Shown: piece by piece, positions 60,344-64,000 of the stretch
Layout of the letters: every line of letters starts with the position of its first letter
Position numbering within the stretch: the stretch's first letter is position 1
DNA from: Cyclobacteriaceae bacterium
GTDB lineage: Bacteria > Bacteroidota > Bacteroidia > Cytophagales > Cyclobacteriaceae
Assembly (NCBI GenBank): GCA_016787645.1
Contig: JAEUUF010000022.1
Coordinates: 372,001-436,000, forward strand
Direction of reading: 5' to 3'
DNA length: 64,000 nt
Program-made: the position numbers and the translations under genes
Notes under the pieces: model-generated
Databases searched by the model: none
Seen by the model: only the letters and a program-made list of their open reading frames with translations
What the model was told of the DNA's origin: nothing

Positions 60344-62884
60344 ATGCTGCACTATTTCATTGGCAATCTTGGCCACCTCTTTGTCATTACTTCGTTTGTA
60401 ACGGGTTTGATTGCCGCGTTCGCCTATTGGCGGGCAACAGTCATTGGTGAGCAATCTGCACTTCATCCAGATTGGATTTCCAACGGCAGAATTGCTTTTG
60501 CCGCCCATGCCCTTGCCGTGTTGGGTATTGTCGTCTGCCTCTTCGTCATTATTTATCAGCATTATTTCGAGTATCACTATGCCTATTCGCATTCATCAAG
60601 GCACCTCCCCGGGCAATACATGATTTCTTGCTTCTGGGAAGGCCAGGAGGGCAGTTTCCTGCTTTGGATGTTCTGGCATGCCGTCATCGGCGTAGTACTG
60701 ATCTTCAACCGGCAATCCTGGGAAGCACCGGTCATGAGTATTTTCGCACTGGTCCAGGCATTTCTTGCGTCCATGATCCTCGGTGTGGTCATTCCCGGCC
60801 TTGACCTGAAGATCGGCAGCTCGCCCTTCATTCTCCTGCGTGACGCCATGGATGATCCCATCTTCACGCTTCAGCCCAATTTCATTCCGAAGGATGGCAA
60901 TGGGCTCAATCCTTTGTTGCAAAACTATTGGATGGTCATTCATCCCCCTACGCTGTTCCTGGGTTTTGCCCTCACCCTGGTCCCGTTTTCTTATGCCATG
61001 GCGGGTCTGTGGCAGCGGAAGTACACAGATTGGGTCAAGCCTGCACTCCCCTGGACATTGTTAGGTGGCGCCATTCTCGGCTTGGGAATTCTGATGGGTG
61101 GTTATTGGGCCTATGAGACACTCAGCTTCGGCGGCTATTGGAATTGGGACCCGGTAGAGAACGCAGTTTATGTTCCCTGGCTTATCCTTATTGCTTCACT
61201 GCATGGGATGTTGGTGTACCGGAATAACCCCACGGGGCTCAAACTTTCCTTGGTGCTGGTGCTGTCGGTCTTCCTGCTGATTCTTTACTCCACCTTCCTG
61301 ACCCGCAGCGGTATTTTAGGTGATGCCTCTGTTCATTCATTCACTGATCTTGGATTGTCAGGTCAGCTGCTGATCTACCTGTTGTTCTTTACCATCGGCG
61401 CCGTGGTATTAACCGGGATGCGATGGAAAGAACTGCCAACTTCAGAAAAGGAATTATCCACCTACTCGCGGGAGTTTTGGATTTTTCTTGGCGCAGCGGC
61501 CCTTTGCCTGATGGGCTTCCAGGTGCTGGTGCCCACGTCGATACCCGTTTACAATAAAATTGTTGAATTGTTCGGCGCACGTTCCAACGTCGCGCCACCA
61601 GCCAACCAGGTTGAGTTTTACTCCCGGATACAATTGTGGTTTGGCGTGATCGTCGCGCTCATTTCAGGCACTGGCCAATTCTTCTGGTGGAAAAAGATGG
61701 ATCGCACCAAGCTAAAGCAAGAATTACTTTCGCCTATCCTGATCAGTCTGGTGGTTCTAGCTGTACTCATCCTCACTACCCGCATTACCGACCCCACGTA
61801 CATGGCCCTGGCGCTCTCCGGAATTTATGTGATGGTAGCCAACAGCCGTGTGCTCTACCGGACCCTTAAGCTCAATCCACGGCTTTCCGGTGGTGCCATC
61901 GCCCACATCGGCATCGGACTGATGCTGATTGGCATCCTGTATTCTGCCGGGTATTCCAAAATTGTTTCGTTGAACAATACGGGGCTGCTCTATAACCGGG
62001 AAATGGGAACAGAATTTAATCGAGACAACCTGCTACTGTTCATCAATGAGCCCCGAACTATGGGCGGTTACGAAATTGAATTTCTCGGGGAGCGACTCGA
62101 GCCCAGGAACAAGGGAGGCTATGTTAAACGCAGCGAGGTTGAGCCGACTACGGATCCATTCAAGGTAGTCGCCAAACGAAACATCGTGTACCGGGATGAA
62201 GTGCTTTACCAGGCCAAAGACACTTTTGAGATCTACCCGGAAAATACGTTTTATGAAATTCAGCTTCGGCAAGAAGGCAAAGTGGTAGCCACCTTATTTC
62301 CCAGGGTTCAACTTAATCCCGGTATGGGGGGCATTCTTCCTTCACCCGATATCCGTCGCAACATTGACCGTGATCTGTATACGCACGTCTCGGCGCCCAT
62401 GAACAGGGAGGCAGAGCCGGAATGGTCCGCCTTGGAGGAACTTCACGTTTCACCCGGGCAGAAATTCTTCATCAATGATTATGTAGCCACAATCAGCCAT
62501 GTGGAGCGGGTAATGGAGCTGCCCGGGCTGAGACTAACCGATGATGATGTCGCTGTGAAGATTACTATTTCCGTAGAAGGCGAACATGACACCTATGTGA
62601 TGGAACCCATGTTCCTGATACGGAATCGAGTTGATGTGGGCAGAATCCCCGCAGAAACGGGTGAGTTGGGAGTGAGGATTACGCTGTTGAATATCCATCC
62701 CGAAAAGAATGAATTTGTCCTCGGGCTGCAAACCCGGCAAAAGGATTGGGTGATCATCAAGGCGATGGAGAAACCCTACATCAATATCCTGTGGCTGGGC
62801 ACAGGGCTGGTTACGCTTGGATTTGTGGTCGCCATGGTTCGTCGATTCCGTGACGAGTCCCGATCGGCTAGTGGGCCTGAATAA
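60344..62884 (+). CDS. ccmF: Cytochrome c haem lyase subunit CcmF
   Basis: An 846-residue membrane protein with about 13-15 helices, the core of the haem lyase that attaches haem to CxxCH sites. The WWD domain is visible as SFGGYWNWDPVENAVYVPW near residue 265. The conserved STFLTRSGILGDASVHSFTD element and periplasmic His residues follow. The C-terminal 280 residues form a periplasmic domain before a last helix (about 813-830). The 3' end overlaps the convergent MoxR gene by 17 bases. CcmG/H genes are not in the window. Confidence 0.93.
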   Translation: MLHYFIGNLGHLFVITSFVTGLIAAFAYWRATVIGEQSALHPDWISNGRIAFAAHALAVLGIVVCLFVIIYQHYFEYHYAYSHSSRHLPGQYMISCFWEGQEGSFLLWMFWHAVIGVVLIFNRQSWEAPVMSIFALVQAFLASMILGVVIPGLDLKIGSSPFILLRDAMDDPIFTLQPNFIPKDGNGLNPLLQNYWMVIHPPTLFLGFALTLVPFSYAMAGLWQRKYTDWVKPALPWTLLGGAILGLGILMGGYWAYETLSFGGYWNWDPVENAVYVPWLILIASLHGMLVYRNNPTGLKLSLVLVLSVFLLILYSTFLTRSGILGDASVHSFTDLGLSGQLLIYLLFFTIGAVVLTGMRWKELPTSEKELSTYSREFWIFLGAAALCLMGFQVLVPTSIPVYNKIVELFGARSNVAPPANQVEFYSRIQLWFGVIVALISGTGQFFWWKKMDRTKLKQELLSPILISLVVLAVLILTTRITDPTYMALALSGIYVMVANSRVLYRTLKLNPRLSGGAIAHIGIGLMLIGILYSAGYSKIVSLNNTGLLYNREMGTEFNRDNLLLFINEPRTMGGYEIEFLGERLEPRNKGGYVKRSEVEPTTDPFKVVAKRNIVYRDEVLYQAKDTFEIYPENTFYEIQLRQEGKVVATLFPRVQLNPGMGGILPSPDIRRNIDRDLYTHVSAPMNREAEPEWSALEELHVSPGQKFFINDYVATISHVERVMELPGLRLTDDDVAVKITISVEGEHDTYVMEPMFLIRNRVDVGRIPAETGELGVRITLLNIHPEKNEFVLGLQTRQKDWVIIKAMEKPYINILWLGTGLVTLGFVVAMVRRFRDESRSASGPE

Positions 62885-63839
62885 GCTTGGCAATAATGCC
62901 GTCGACAGTTATACCATCTGCCTCGGCCTTGAAATTGCGAACCATCCGGTGACGAAGGACGGCCGCCGCAATGGCTCGGACATCCTCTATATCCGGTGAG
63001 AATTTCTTATTCAACAGTGCATTGCACTTGGCCCCGAGAACCAGGTACTGCGAAGCCCGGGGTCCTGCTCCCCACTCCAGGTAATCATTGGCAACGGCTG
63101 AACCGTTGACACCAGGCCGGGTCATATGACTCAGCTTCACAGCGTACTCCACTACGTTGTCAGCCACCGGTACCCTGCGGACGAGGTGCTGGAAGTACAC
63201 GATATCTTCTGCCGAAAGCACTTTGCTGACCGATGCCACCTCATCGGCGGTAGTAGTTTTTACAATTTCAAGTTCTTGCTGATAGGTGGGATAGTCGAGG
63301 AAAATATTGAACATGAACCGGTCCAACTGAGCTTCCGGCAACGGGTAGGTTCCTTCCTGTTCGATAGGGTTTTGTGTTGCCAACACGAAGAAGGGGCGCG
63401 GCAATTCATAGCGTTGGCCCGCGATCGTAACCGCATACTCTTGCATTGATTCCAGCAATGCCGCCTGTGTCTTCGGTGGTGTGCGGTTGATTTCATCCGC
63501 CAGGATAATGTTGGCAAAGATTGGCCCGCGGACAAAGTGAAAGTTTCTTTCCTTATCCATCGTCTCTGCGCCAATGATATCGGATGGCATCAGGTCAGGC
63601 GTAAACTGAATTCTTTTGAATTGAAGATCCAGGGCGTTGGAAATCGTCTGCACGAGGAGCGTTTTTGCCAGGCCAGGAACACCCACCAACAGAGAGTGTC
63701 CCTGGCAAAAGATACCGGTAAGCACTAAACGCACTACTTCATCCTGGCCGACGATGACGCGGGAAATCTCGGATTTCAGTTTGTGGTAGGAGTCCGCCAG
63801 GGCATTGGCAGCGTCAATATCGTTGGCGTAGTGTTGCAT
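62868..63839 (-). CDS. MoxR-family AAA+ ATPase
   Basis: A 323-residue soluble ATPase. Walker A is GVPGLAKT (residues about 50-57), Walker B IILADEINRTPPKTQAALLESMQE near residue 113, sensor 1 ATQNPIEQEGTYPLPEAQLDRF. MoxR proteins act as chaperones that mature partner proteins, often with VWA-domain proteins encoded nearby. The upstream gene is a parvulin-type protein, an arrangement frequent in this phylum. The ATG at 63839 is clear. Confidence 0.93.
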   Translation of the reverse strand: MQHYANDIDAANALADSYHKLKSEISRVIVGQDEVVRLVLTGIFCQGHSLLVGVPGLAKTLLVQTISNALDLQFKRIQFTPDLMPSDIIGAETMDKERNFHFVRGPIFANIILADEINRTPPKTQAALLESMQEYAVTIAGQRYELPRPFFVLATQNPIEQEGTYPLPEAQLDRFMFNIFLDYPTYQQELEIVKTTTADEVASVSKVLSAEDIVYFQHLVRRVPVADNVVEYAVKLSHMTRPGVNGSAVANDYLEWGAGPRASQYLVLGAKCNALLNKKFSPDIEDVRAIAAAVLRHRMVRNFKAEADGITVDGIIAKLIQAH

Positions 63840-63867
63840 CAGCGACCGTTAAAATAAGGTGATTGGA

Positions 63868-64000
63868 TTACTGCAGGATGCCGCACGAATCAAAGGCGGG
63901 GTCCAGTTTTATGAATACGTCGTTCTTTGCTTTTTCAAACCACTTGGCAAGCATCTTGTCTCGCTTTTCAGCCAATGCCGCGGCCTGGATGCGGTGCCAA
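63868..64000 (-). CDS. C-terminus of a parvulin/SurA-like peptidyl-prolyl isomerase (partial)
   Basis: Only the last 44 codons are inside the window; the 5' part lies beyond the right edge. The end reads AEKRDKMLAKWFEKAKNDVF followed by a short segment with Asp-Pro-Ala-Phe and ending Gly-Ile-Leu-Gln, stop TAA at 63870-63868. The pattern of a terminal W-x-E-K-A helix, then I-K-x-D-x-x-F and a late Cys, fits periplasmic SurA/PpiC proteins of Bacteroidota that precede moxR. The PPIase domain itself is not visible. Confidence 0.55.
   Translation of the reverse strand, partial: WHRIQAAALAEKRDKMLAKWFEKAKNDVFIKLDPAFDSCGILQ

Overview
The window reads as a chromosomal segment of a member of the Bacteroidota, most likely of the Cytophagales type. 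The evidence is the set of families (TonB receptor with STN domain, DUF4249 lipoproteins, an MG2/plug protein, the TIGR03805/TIGR03806 pair), the absence of clear Shine-Dalgarno sequences, and several promoters of the phylum-specific form TAnnTTTG. Base composition looks near 50% GC. Coding density is extreme: neighbouring genes usually overlap by 1-4 bases and no gap exceeds about 140 bases. I saw no rRNA, tRNA, CRISPR array, insertion sequence or phage gene. The assignment to an order is inference.

Layout. (1) 1-9990: ileS with an altered HIGH motif, an RND/MMPL exporter and dgt on the minus strand; then a plus-strand run of an orphan biotin carrier protein, an RmuC-like protein, a long GroES-like protein and a 68-residue orphan. 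(2) 9991-19626, minus: a dihaem cytochrome lipoprotein with its beta-helix partner, then a TonB receptor operon with two near-identical DUF4249 lipoproteins and a macroglobulin-like protein carrying a TonB-plug-like segment. The DUF4249 pair is a recent tandem duplication that left a scrap of the downstream gene between the copies. (3) 19739-24869, plus: secreted Xaa-Pro aminopeptidase, GH5-like hydrolase, serine-hydrolase lipoprotein and amino acid permease. (4) 24876-27194, minus: a Rieske-like lipoprotein without histidine ligands, 3-hydroxyacyl-CoA dehydrogenase and pheS.

(5) 27203-57376: a surface polysaccharide locus of about 30 kb. It has two adjacent initiating phosphosugar transferases (WecA-like and WcaJ-like), three O-antigen ligase/polymerase-type proteins, a Wzx flippase, glycosyltransferases, acyltransferases, five methyltransferases and sugar-nucleotide enzymes. 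Twenty minus-strand genes (57376 down to 38293) are packed head to tail behind a TAGTTTTG promoter. Three sugar modules can be read: a WbpA/WbpE/WbpD/WbpB set for a 2,3-diacetamido-glucuronic acid nucleotide; a QdtA/FdtA ketoisomerase with a DegT aminotransferase for a dTDP-3-amino-3,6-dideoxyhexose; and an unassigned module with a CMP-sugar synthetase, two unusual oxidoreductases and two proteins of uncertain function, without any NeuB-type synthase. The last is the best candidate for undescribed biochemistry.

(6) 57461-62884, plus: a Wzz-like chain-length protein runs into ccmB-ccmC-ccmD-ccmE-ccmF of cytochrome c maturation, with CcmE of the CxxxY type. (7) 62868-64000, minus: a MoxR ATPase and the C-terminus of a parvulin/SurA-like protein cut by the window edge.
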